Notes under the pieces: generated by a model
Database searches by the model: none
Told to the model about the DNA's origin: nothing
The model's input: only the letters and a program-made list of their open reading frames with translations
Shown: positions 1 through 6,321 of the stretch, piece after piece
Layout of the letters: each line of letters opens with the position of its first letter
Numbering within the stretch: the first letter of the stretch is position 1
Position numbers and translations under genes: made by a program
IMG/VR virus record: IMGVR_UViG_3300021185_002479
Span: 1 to 43,315 of that record
Origin: a virus
Reading direction: 5' to 3' (one strand)
DNA length: 43,315 nucleotides

Positions 1-389
1 GAGACGTTGATTGTAAAACTGAAGATGTAAATCGTTACACGATGGAATATCTAACTAAGATTGAAATGTTTGCAAAAAAATATGATGTTTTAGTATTTAT
101 TGTAGCACATCCAACTAAAATGTATAAGGATAAAGATGGAAAAATCGAAGAACCTACTATGTATAACATTAAAGGCGGTGGTGAATGGTATGATGCAAGT
201 TATCATGGTATATTGGTCCACAGAGATTATGAGGCTAAAACAGTTAAAGCAAAAATACTTAAAGTAAAATTTCAAAACTTAGGTGAAAACGGGGCTGAAG
301 CTCATTTTAAATGGGAACCACGATCCGGTTGTTTTATACCTCATGAGTTAGCAACTATGGCTAGTGATGAACAAATGCCTTGGGATTGA
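1..389 (+). CDS. Replicative DNA helicase, C-terminal part (cut by window edge)
   Basis: This is the 3' end of a RecA-fold hexameric helicase of the DnaB/T7 gp4/Twinkle type, which unwinds DNA at the phage fork. The frame is open from base 3, upstream of the first ATG at 42, so the gene enters from outside the window. Visible are the hydrophobic strand ending in AHP (VLVFIVAHPTK), as in helicase motif H3, and a GGGEWYDASYHGILVHRD segment matching motif H4 (Gly-rich loop, Asp, then Leu-x-x-Arg-like), which contacts ssDNA and the neighbouring subunit. The protein ends in an acidic tail with a late aromatic residue (SDEQMPWD), resembling the T7 gp4 tail that docks on the polymerase; that parallel is inference. 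Its TGA stop overlaps the next ATG. The N-terminal half, and whether it carried a primase, lies outside the window. Confidence 0.75.
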   Translation, partial: DVDCKTEDVNRYTMEYLTKIEMFAKKYDVLVFIVAHPTKMYKDKDGKIEEPTMYNIKGGGEWYDASYHGILVHRDYEAKTVKAKILKVKFQNLGENGAEAHFKWEPRSGCFIPHELATMASDEQMPWD

Positions 390-646
390 TGGCTAGATAT
401 AAAAAAGTAACAATACCAGGACCTGAATGGACCGATGAAAATACACAAGCATATAGATGGTGTATAAACAATGGGATTAAAATAACTCCGTGGGCTTATA
501 GTAGTGAAAGAGATAATTACTACTGGTGGATAGATGTAGAAGTTAATGGAGCTAAAAAAAGATCACCATTTAAATACAACGGTAAACAAATCAACGAAAA
601 AATATTTGAATTATATAGATTTTATTATGACAAAAACAAAATTTGA
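389..646 (+). CDS. Small aromatic-rich protein of unknown function
   Basis: No family recognised. The 85-residue product is rich in Trp and Tyr (clusters EWTDENTQAYRW, NYYWWID, YRFYYDKNK) and has no signal peptide, membrane segment or catalytic signature. An upstream in-frame TTG at 380 would add three residues. ATG 389 is preferred because it forms a TGATG overlap with the helicase stop, the translational-coupling arrangement seen repeatedly in this block. Its last 20 bases overlap the start of the hydroxymethylase-like gene. Lying between helicase and nucleotide-metabolism genes it is probably an early protein, but nothing in the sequence assigns a role. Confidence 0.7.
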   Translation: MARYKKVTIPGPEWTDENTQAYRWCINNGIKITPWAYSSERDNYYWWIDVEVNGAKKRSPFKYNGKQINEKIFELYRFYYDKNKI

Positions 647-1277
647 AACAGCAAGCGATGCTTTTAATTATTTCTTTCCTAAAATTATGTGGGATGGTGT
701 TAAGTTTGATAATACAATGGCTTTATTTAATATAGGTTTCTATATTGAAAAACCTATGTACAATCATATACTAGCTGAACACAGAAACTGGAACGATGAA
801 TATGCAGAAGCTGAATGGCAATGGTATTTATCAGGTGATCCTAACGTAGATAAGCTAGGAGAAATATATGGTAAAGTACCTGAAATATGGAAACGAATGG
901 TTGACAGTAACAACGAAGTAAGATCTAATTACGGTTGGCAATGGGAACGTAACTATCAACTTGATTATGTTGTTGCTAAACTAAAAGATAATCCTAATAC
1001 TAGACATGCAACTGTAAGTATATACGATGGTAAAGAACATAGCACGTATGCCAAAGATACGCCGTGTACTTATGCAGTTCAGTTCACAGTATTAAACAAT
1101 AAACTAAATATGTCAGTTGTGATGCGTTCTAACGACCTCTGGTACGGTTTCTGTAATGATCAGTATTGTTTTTCAAAGCTACAGGAATTAGTCTCAGAGA
1201 GGACAGGATATGAGATCGGTACGTATTACCATTTCGCACACAACTTACATTTGTATAACGATAAAATAACAAAATAA
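627..1277 (+). CDS. Thymidylate synthase-family enzyme, probable dCMP hydroxymethylase
   Basis: The product is about 216 aa of the thymidylate synthase fold. Seen: EAEWQWYLSGD (catalytic-Glu helix, Glu63), SNYGWQW, TPCTYAVQF with nucleophile Cys147, the phosphate/base loop MRSNDLWYGFCNDQY, and HNLHLYN near the C-terminus. Thymidylate synthases have Asn eleven residues after the loop Arg (Asn229 in L. casei), which reads the uracil; here that position is Asp178. T4 dCMP hydroxymethylase (gp42) also has Asp there (Asp179) and its nucleophile is Cys148, so the Cys-Asp spacing of 31 is identical. This favours dCMP over dUMP as substrate, with methylene-tetrahydrofolate donating the hydroxymethyl carbon. 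A longer frame opens at 546, but its extra 27 residues lie in the previous gene and are unlike the family, so ATG 627 is chosen. A thymidylate synthase role remains possible without biochemistry. Confidence 0.8.
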   Translation: MTKTKFETASDAFNYFFPKIMWDGVKFDNTMALFNIGFYIEKPMYNHILAEHRNWNDEYAEAEWQWYLSGDPNVDKLGEIYGKVPEIWKRMVDSNNEVRSNYGWQWERNYQLDYVVAKLKDNPNTRHATVSIYDGKEHSTYAKDTPCTYAVQFTVLNNKLNMSVVMRSNDLWYGFCNDQYCFSKLQELVSERTGYEIGTYYHFAHNLHLYNDKITK

Positions 1278-2077
1278 TGTATTATTTATACCACATACCG
1301 GGTAAAAAAATCGGAGTTACGCGTGATCTTAATACAAGAGTTACGTTAATTCAGGGTTATAAGCCAAACGAGTATGAAGTTCTTGATCAGTCAGACGATA
1401 TAGATTATATATCGGACAAAGAGATAGAACTTCAAAAGTCTTATGGCTATAAGGTAGATAGAAAAAAATATAAAAACCTTTTTAAGAAAATGAAAATAAA
1501 CGTAACAGAACAAACTTCAACATTTGCAGTACCTTTGAATAAACTTAAAGGTCATCTGATGGATAATATAGATCTTAAGTGGGAAACTTCTCACGGTGAA
1601 TTTAATTTAGATCTACAAACAATCAACTGGATAATGGATAACGCTAAAGTTTCTATGTATAACGATAATAGATCTTATATATATAACAAAGCTTTTGCAG
1701 AATTTTTAGAAAAAGTTAAACTTCATAACAAACCATTAAATACAATAGGCGGATTAACTATACCTGACTATAATAAAACTTTAATGATGTTTAACAAGAT
1801 CAGAACTTGGGCTCATGACAGAGGGTTATATGAGAAAGGCGATACAATGACTCAATATGTTAAGCTACAAGAAGAAGCTGGCGAACTAGCTAAAGCTTTA
1901 TTAAAAGATGATCAGCCAGAAGTTATAGATGCTATAGGTGATATGGTTGTAGTGTTAACTAACTTAGCTCATCAACGAAATGTTTACATTGAAGAGTGTA
2001 TACAGTCGGCATATGAAGTTATAAACAAGAGAACAGGTAAAATGATTAACGGAACATTTGTAAAAGATGAAAATTAA
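1277..2077 (+). CDS. GIY-YIG-like domain fused to MazG-like NTP pyrophosphohydrolase
   Basis: This is a two-domain protein of 266 aa. Residues 1-20 (MYYLYHIPGKKIGVTRDLN, followed by TR) fit the GIY-YIG nuclease start: YLY for GIY, KIG for YIG, then the conserved Arg. A candidate catalytic Glu follows in DKEIELQKSYGY. Residues about 70-170 match nothing I recognise. Residues about 180-260 are an all-alpha NTP pyrophosphohydrolase: EExxE at Glu199/Glu200/Glu203 and DAIGD at 218-222, the metal-binding positions of MazG, though the usual Glu three residues before the last Asp is Ala219, a variant I also associate with phage MazG proteins. MazG-type enzymes hydrolyse (d)NTPs to monophosphates. The start overlaps the preceding stop (TAATG). 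The nuclease assignment is weaker than the MazG assignment. Confidence 0.7.
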   Translation: MYYLYHIPGKKIGVTRDLNTRVTLIQGYKPNEYEVLDQSDDIDYISDKEIELQKSYGYKVDRKKYKNLFKKMKINVTEQTSTFAVPLNKLKGHLMDNIDLKWETSHGEFNLDLQTINWIMDNAKVSMYNDNRSYIYNKAFAEFLEKVKLHNKPLNTIGGLTIPDYNKTLMMFNKIRTWAHDRGLYEKGDTMTQYVKLQEEAGELAKALLKDDQPEVIDAIGDMVVVLTNLAHQRNVYIEECIQSAYEVINKRTGKMINGTFVKDEN

Positions 2078-2396
2078 AACTAAAGATAAAATAGTCCAAG
2101 CTGTATTAGCTAAAATGGACCAACGAAGTTTAATAGGCCAAAAAAAGTATGGAGCTACAATGATGCAAGAAATTGAGGGTCAAGAAAAAGATCTTAATAG
2201 ATTTTTAATTGATGTTCAAGAAGAATTAATGGATGCATTACTGTATATCGAAGCTGCAAAAAGATGTTTGCAAGATGAGATTGAAGAATCTATGCTTAAA
2301 AGAATAAACATAATAGCTCAAAATGGTAATACAGGAGAGCATTATGATTATGATCCTCTTGGCGACATAGAAGTACACAATGAAAAAACTCTATAA
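2067..2396 (+). CDS. MazG-like all-alpha NTP pyrophosphohydrolase (small)
   Basis: A 109-aa mostly helical protein. The pattern RSLIGQKKYGATM, then a leucine-containing helix, then QEELMDALLYIEAAKR is typical of small phage proteins in the MazG/dCTPase-like superfamily, in which EExxD residues bind Mg2+ and cleave a nucleoside triphosphate to monophosphate and pyrophosphate. Substrate cannot be read from sequence. It overlaps the GIY-YIG/MazG gene by 11 bases and the nuclease gene by 17, so it is almost certainly co-translated with them. Two MazG-like proteins in a row beside a hydroxymethylase-like gene suggest dedicated removal of one nucleotide, perhaps dCTP; that is inference. Confidence 0.6.
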   Translation: MKIKTKDKIVQAVLAKMDQRSLIGQKKYGATMMQEIEGQEKDLNRFLIDVQEELMDALLYIEAAKRCLQDEIEESMLKRINIIAQNGNTGEHYDYDPLGDIEVHNEKTL

Positions 2397-2835
2397 AAGA
2401 AGACGTAAAAAAGGTCCCGTTGTATCTAAGAAAGTTAATTATGACGGGATTAAATTTGCTTCAGGTTTAGAACTATATATGTATAAAGCTTTAAAAAAAG
2501 CCAGCATAAGAGCTAAATATGAAGGAGAAACATTTGTATTAATTAATGGTTTTCATTTTGAAAACAAAGTATATGAGAGACAAGCTAACAGTAAAGGTGT
2601 ATTTAAAAACAGAGGCTGTAAAAGAATATTGCCAATTAAATATACACCGGATTTTATTGGTGAAGATTTTATAATAGAAACTAAAGGTAGACCAAACGAA
2701 TCTTTTCCTATACGATGGAAGTTGTTTAAACATTTGATGACTAAACAGTTTCCAGGATATACTTTATATAAACCACAAAATCAAAAAGAATGCGATCAGG
2801 TAATAGAACTAATAAAATTTCCGGAAAGCATTTAG
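2380..2835 (+). CDS. PD-(D/E)XK endonuclease, T7 endonuclease I-like
   Basis: A 151-aa nuclease with the motif order of the T7 endonuclease I/phage resolvase group: Glu31 in FASGLELYMY, Asp91 in YTPDFIGED, and Glu100-x-Lys102 in IIETKGRP, with a very basic N-terminus (KKLYKRRRKK). Such enzymes cut Holliday junctions and branched DNA before packaging and can also degrade host DNA. Length is close to T7 endonuclease I (149 aa). It overlaps the upstream MazG-like gene by 17 bases and ends in TAG, showing that TAG is a normal stop here. The DUF1064 group of PD-(D/E)XK phage proteins is an alternative family name with the same chemistry. After its stop the -1 frame stays open for about 42 codons (next entry). 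Confidence 0.7.
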   Translation: MKKLYKRRRKKGPVVSKKVNYDGIKFASGLELYMYKALKKASIRAKYEGETFVLINGFHFENKVYERQANSKGVFKNRGCKRILPIKYTPDFIGEDFIIETKGRPNESFPIRWKLFKHLMTKQFPGYTLYKPQNQKECDQVIELIKFPESI

Positions 2836-2963
2836 CTCGAACGAAATATAAAGAACGTAAAATAGACACGTACATTAAATGGTCTGTAAATAAAAGAGGC
2901 TATTTAAAATGGAAAGATCTTATAATGATACACGAACAATATAATATAAAATGTTATGGCTAA
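2817..2963 (+). CDS. Open frame without a usual start, overlapping the nuclease end
   Basis: Immediately after and partly within the nuclease 3' end, the -1 frame is open for 48 codons to TAA at 2961-2963. The translation is basic and looks coding (KIDTYIKWSVNKRGYLKW, then KDLIMIHEQYNIKCYG), but the only ATG (2925) leaves just 12 residues. Either translation starts at a non-standard codon such as ATT 2817, or a fraction of ribosomes shift -1 near AAA TTT at the nuclease end and make an extended nuclease, or it is a decayed gene. Its stop overlaps the ATG of the next small gene by 8 bases, in keeping with the packing of this operon. The nucleotides do not form a classical X XXY YYZ slippery site. 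Confidence 0.35.
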   Translation: MSGKHLARTKYKERKIDTYIKWSVNKRGYLKWKDLIMIHEQYNIKCYG

Positions 2964-3111
2964 TAAATCAACAGCTTGGGAGTTGTCGACTGGAATGTTT
3001 CCAGGAATACTCTTTGGAATAAGAACTTATGAAGACGGTGAGTTTCAAGTAGATCATGTTTTATATTTAGGAATATTTGACATATGTTTAACCTTATACT
3101 ACGAAGAATAA
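2956..3111 (+). CDS. Small conserved-looking protein before nrdB
   Basis: A 51-residue frame starting ATG GCT AAT AAA and ending TAA one base before the nrdB ATG. The product reads MANKSTAWELSTGMFPGILF, then GIRTYEDGEFQVDHVLYLGI and FDICLTLYYEE: a hydrophobic, aromatic, acidic little protein with no charged membrane flanks or motif that I can assign. It fills the space exactly and resembles small hypothetical proteins I associate with marine phage genomes (memory, not a search). It may be expressed with the RNR genes. No other frame in this interval is open over its length. Confidence 0.65.
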   Translation: MANKSTAWELSTGMFPGILFGIRTYEDGEFQVDHVLYLGIFDICLTLYYEE

Positions 3112-3112
3112 T

Positions 3113-4090
3113 ATGAACGTACCACTATTTACAGAAAGAATACCTTATAAGCCTTTTGAATACCCAGAATATTACACAGAAGGTTGGTTAAAACAAGCGC
3201 AAGCATTTTGGTTACATACTGAAATACCTATGTCAGGTGATTTAAAAGACTGGAATGAGAAGTTAAACGATAAAGAGAAAAACTTAGTAGGTAATATCTT
3301 ACTAGGTTTTGCACAAACTGAATGTGCTGTGTCAGATTACTGGACACAAAAAGTTGTTGGTTGGTTTCCTAAACATGAAATACAACAAATGGCAATGATG
3401 TTCGGTTCACAAGAAACTATACATGCTGTAGCATATAGCTATTTAAATGAGACTTTAGGTCTTGAAGATTATGAAGCTTTTTTACATGAACCTGCTACGG
3501 CTGCTAGATTTGATAATCTTGTAGCTTATGAAGGTAATGATCCTGTAGGAATAGGCAAATCATTAGCTACATTTTCTGCGTTTGCAGAGGGTGTTAGTCT
3601 TTACTCAGCTTTTGCTGTGCTATACAGCTTTCAAATGCGTAACTTACTAAAAGGTATTGGTCAGCAAATGAAATGGTCTGTAAGAGATGAATCATTACAT
3701 TCTAAAATGGGTTGTCAATTATTTAGACACATGTGTTCTCAAATACCAGGACTAAAAGAAGAATGTAAAGAGCATGTATACAATGCAGCTTTAACAATGC
3801 ATAATGCTGAAATGACTTATATATCTAAGTTATTTGAAATGGGTGATATTGAAGGTATAACAAAATATGACCTTCAACATTTTATTAAAAAACGAACAGG
3901 TGATAAAATTAAAGAATTGGGTTACAAAGCAGAAGGAAAATTTAAATTTGAATATGACCAAAAGTCAATTGACAAAATGGCTTGGTTTGATCATCTTACC
4001 GGGGGTCACACTCACACTGATTTCTTTGCTATTAGGCCGACTGACTATAGTAAAGCAAATGAAGGCGAAGATTTTGAAGACGTATGGTAA
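3113..4090 (+). CDS. nrdB: Ribonucleotide reductase class I, small (radical) subunit
   Basis: The 325-aa ferritin-like R2 subunit generates the radical used by NrdA to reduce ribonucleoside diphosphates to deoxynucleotides in the cytoplasm. All metal ligands are visible: Glu70 (FAQTE), Glu101 and His104 (QETIHAVAY), Glu159 (FAEGVSLY), Glu193 and His196 (RDESLHSKMG). The radical Tyr108 sits four residues after His104, as Tyr122 does after His118 in E. coli, so this is a tyrosyl-radical enzyme and not a Tyr-less type. The acidic C-terminus (EGEDFEDVW) fits the tail that docks on NrdA. It opens the RNR operon, one base after a 51-aa frame, and its end overlaps the next gene by 7 bases. Phages carry RNR to raise dNTP supply during replication. 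Confidence 0.95.
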   Translation: MNVPLFTERIPYKPFEYPEYYTEGWLKQAQAFWLHTEIPMSGDLKDWNEKLNDKEKNLVGNILLGFAQTECAVSDYWTQKVVGWFPKHEIQQMAMMFGSQETIHAVAYSYLNETLGLEDYEAFLHEPATAARFDNLVAYEGNDPVGIGKSLATFSAFAEGVSLYSAFAVLYSFQMRNLLKGIGQQMKWSVRDESLHSKMGCQLFRHMCSQIPGLKEECKEHVYNAALTMHNAEMTYISKLFEMGDIEGITKYDLQHFIKKRTGDKIKELGYKAEGKFKFEYDQKSIDKMAWFDHLTGGHTHTDFFAIRPTDYSKANEGEDFEDVW

Positions 4091-4335
4091 AATACAAACT
4101 GCTAAGGTTTTTAATAGAAAGAAAAAGAAAACTAAAACCTAGTGAAAGAATGGCTACCCGTATTGGATATATGGGGGCTGGTTTTCTAGTAGCAGCACAA
4201 TGGACAATAGAACCGGCTTTATATATAGCTGGTTTTATTTGTGTCTGTGTACAAACAGCATATCGTAAGCAATGGAACTTAGTTGCTTTAAATATAAACG
4301 GGCTTATAGCTTGGGTTAAACATTTAATAACATAA
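4084..4335 (+). CDS. Small membrane protein between the RNR subunit genes
   Basis: An 83-aa product with a basic N-terminus (IERKRKLKPSERMATR) followed by two hydrophobic stretches, about residues 27-46 (GYMGAGFLVAAQWTIEP region) and 48-60 (YIAGFICVCVQTA), and a weaker C-terminal one. The pattern YRKQWNLVALNINGLIAW distantly recalls small multi-pass transporters such as PnuC relatives, but the match is too short to use. The start ATG lies within the last codons of nrdB (7-base overlap). A later ATG at 4150 would remove the basic leader and is possible. Function unknown; its place inside an RNR operon is notable. Confidence 0.65.
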   Translation: MVKYKLLRFLIERKRKLKPSERMATRIGYMGAGFLVAAQWTIEPALYIAGFICVCVQTAYRKQWNLVALNINGLIAWVKHLIT

Positions 4336-4336
4336 T

Positions 4337-4555
4337 ATGGGAGTACAAAAAAACATAAAAGAATTACAAGGTCAAGTTGAAATACTTGGCTCAGCTTTAA
4401 CTAGAGCTTTAAAAAACCTACAAGCTTTGGAAACATTAGCTAAAGGAACTTTAACAGCTTTTCAGTTACATATAGGAGAAGAGACCTGGAACAAATTAGT
4501 TGAAGAGTTAAAAGACGTAGAATCCAGAAAAACAATAGAAAAAGATGTGGAATAA
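4337..4555 (+). CDS. Small helical (coiled-coil) protein in the RNR operon
   Basis: The 72 residues are almost entirely predicted helix, with heptad-like Leu/Ile spacing in KNIKELQGQVEILGSALTRA and the following ALKNLQALETLAK. No catalytic motif, signal or membrane segment. The gene starts one base after the membrane-protein gene and overlaps nrdA by 11 bases, so it is translated within the RNR operon. It could be a small oligomerisation or regulatory factor, but nothing in the sequence proves this and no family was recognised. Confidence 0.6.
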   Translation: MGVQKNIKELQGQVEILGSALTRALKNLQALETLAKGTLTAFQLHIGEETWNKLVEELKDVESRKTIEKDVE

Positions 4556-6269
4556 TGATTGGATAAAAGGAAAAGATTACCCTGCTTGGGGTGAAACTGA
4601 TGTTTATAAAAAAACTATTGGTGGTGGATACTTATTAAAAGGTGAAACACCTAGAGATGCTTACAACAGGGTTTGTAAAACAGTTGCAAGACGTTTAGAA
4701 CGTCCTGAAATGGCAGATAAATTTTTTGAATACATTTGGTCGGGTTGGTTGTGTCTTGCATCTCCTGTGTTATCTAACACGGGTACAGACAGAGGTTTAC
4801 CGATCAGTTGTTTTGGTATAGATGTTGCTGACAGTATATACGATATAGGTAGTAAAAACCTAGAGATGATGCTACTCGCAAAGCACGGCGGTGGAGTAGG
4901 TATTGGAATAAATCAAATCAGACCCGCTAGTGCAAAAATTAAAGGAAATGGAACAAGTGACGGAGTTGTGCCTTTTTGTAAGGTATACGATTCAACAATA
5001 TTGGCCACTAATCAAGGGTCTGTCAGAAGAGGAGCTGCATCAGTTAACCTCAATATTGAGCATCCCGACTTTGAGGAATGGCTTGAAATTAGAGAACCTA
5101 AAGGAGACGTTAATCGTCAATCACTCAACCTCCACCAGTGCGCTGTGGTCGGCGACAAGTTCATGCGAAGAGTTGAAGCAGGAGATGTTGATGCTAGAAA
5201 AAAGTGGGGAAAGCTATTACAAAAGCGTAAAGCAACTGGAGAACCTTATATATTATTTAAGGGAAATACAAACAAAAATAACCCAACAGCTTACAAAAAG
5301 CATGGTTTAAAAGTTCATATGACTAACATATGTAGTGAAATTACATTACATACAGATGAATCACATAGCTTTGTTTGTTGTCTATCTAGTTTAAACTTAG
5401 CTAGATATGATGAATGGAAAGGAACTAATTTAATACATGACTCTATATGGTTTTTAGATGGTGTATTAGAAGAGTTTATACAAAGATCCAAAGGTAAAGT
5501 TGGATTTCATAATTCTGTAAGATCTGCTGAAAAAGGTAGAGCTTTAGGATTAGGCGTTTTAGGTTGGCACACGTACTTACAAGAAAAGGGCCTACCATTT
5601 GAAGGACTATTAGCACAATATGAAACTAGAAAAATATTTTCACAAATTAAAATTGAATCTGAACGAGCCTCTATGGCCCTTGCTGAAGAGTTTGGGGAAC
5701 CTCTGTGGTGTGTCGGTACTGGCATGCGGAATACTCATCTTAGGGCTATTGCTCCTACCGTTAGTAACAGTAAGCTTAGTGGTAATGTATCTCCTGGCAT
5801 TGAGCCTTGGGCTGCTAATGTATTTACTGAGCAAAGTGCTAAAGGTACTTTCATTCGTAAAAATCCCACACTGGTTAAGCTCCTTCGCAAGCTTAAAATC
5901 AATAATGAAACTGTTTGGTCTAAAATCTTAAAAGACGGAGGATCAGTACAAGGATTAAAAGAACTTAATAAAGTTATGGTTGGTCCTTATAATGATATAC
6001 CAGCTAAAGATGTGTTTAAAACATTTAAAGAAGTTAATCAGTTAGAACTAATTAATCAAGCGGGTATAAGACAACAGTATATAGATCAAAGCGTAAGTTT
6101 AAATTTAGCTTTTCCTAGTGTTGCCATGCCTAAGTGGATTAATAAAGTACATTTTGAAGCTTGGAAAAAAGGTATTAAAACCTTATACTATACTCGGACT
6201 GAGTCAGTGTTACGTGGAGATATTGCTGAACAAGCAATGGATGAAAGCTGTCTTAGTTGTGACGGATAA
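4545..6269 (+). CDS. nrdA: Ribonucleotide reductase class I, large (catalytic) subunit
   Basis: The R1 subunit reduces ribonucleoside diphosphates using the radical from NrdB. Key residues are in place: redox pair Cys89 (LPISCFG) and Cys278 (FVCCLSSLNL); radical/acid triad Asn261, Cys263, Glu265 (TNICSEITL); radical-transfer pair Tyr548-Tyr549 (TLYYTRTES); and C-terminal shuttle cysteines Cys569/Cys572 (ESCLSCDG). At 574 aa it is far shorter than E. coli NrdA (761). Cys89 corresponds to Cys225 there, so the N-terminal ATP-cone, which shuts the enzyme off when dATP is high, is absent. Loss of this brake suits a phage that needs continued dNTP synthesis. It is the last gene of the plus-strand block, 11 bases overlapping its neighbour, and is followed by a terminator. 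Confidence 0.95.
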   Translation: MWNNDWIKGKDYPAWGETDVYKKTIGGGYLLKGETPRDAYNRVCKTVARRLERPEMADKFFEYIWSGWLCLASPVLSNTGTDRGLPISCFGIDVADSIYDIGSKNLEMMLLAKHGGGVGIGINQIRPASAKIKGNGTSDGVVPFCKVYDSTILATNQGSVRRGAASVNLNIEHPDFEEWLEIREPKGDVNRQSLNLHQCAVVGDKFMRRVEAGDVDARKKWGKLLQKRKATGEPYILFKGNTNKNNPTAYKKHGLKVHMTNICSEITLHTDESHSFVCCLSSLNLARYDEWKGTNLIHDSIWFLDGVLEEFIQRSKGKVGFHNSVRSAEKGRALGLGVLGWHTYLQEKGLPFEGLLAQYETRKIFSQIKIESERASMALAEEFGEPLWCVGTGMRNTHLRAIAPTVSNSKLSGNVSPGIEPWAANVFTEQSAKGTFIRKNPTLVKLLRKLKINNETVWSKILKDGGSVQGLKELNKVMVGPYNDIPAKDVFKTFKEVNQLELINQAGIRQQYIDQSVSLNLAFPSVAMPKWINKVHFEAWKKGIKTLYYTRTESVLRGDIAEQAMDESCLSCDG

Positions 6270-6290
6270 CTAAAGTTTGTTATAATAATC

Positions 6291-6321
6291 AAAGGGAGGT
6301 CTTACGACTTCCCTTTTTTTT
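6291..6321 (+). terminator. Rho-independent terminator between converging blocks
   Basis: An 11-bp stem (AAAGGGAGGTC, loop TTAC, GACTTCCCTTT) with a single G-U wobble runs directly into eight T residues. It sits 21 bases after the nrdA stop and touches the stop of the converging minus-strand gene. The T-run lies on the plus-strand side, so it mainly ends plus-strand transcripts; on the minus strand the wobble becomes an A-C mismatch and the downstream run is not T-rich. Confidence 0.9.

Noticed and set aside
546-626. Upstream start for the hydroxymethylase-like gene
   Set aside because: The added 27 residues are a frame-shifted reading of the preceding gene and do not fit the family N-terminus; ATG 627 is better.
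2805-2835. Programmed -1 frameshift at a canonical slippery site
   Set aside because: ATA AAA TTT CCG does not satisfy X XXY YYZ; the extension remains possible but unproven.
3867-4142. Plus-strand frame across the nrdB end
   Set aside because: Overlaps nrdB and the membrane-protein gene almost fully and has a Lys-rich random appearance.
4930-5310. 126-codon frame inside nrdA
   Set aside because: Out of frame with the catalytic NrdA residues and without any motif; a shadow.
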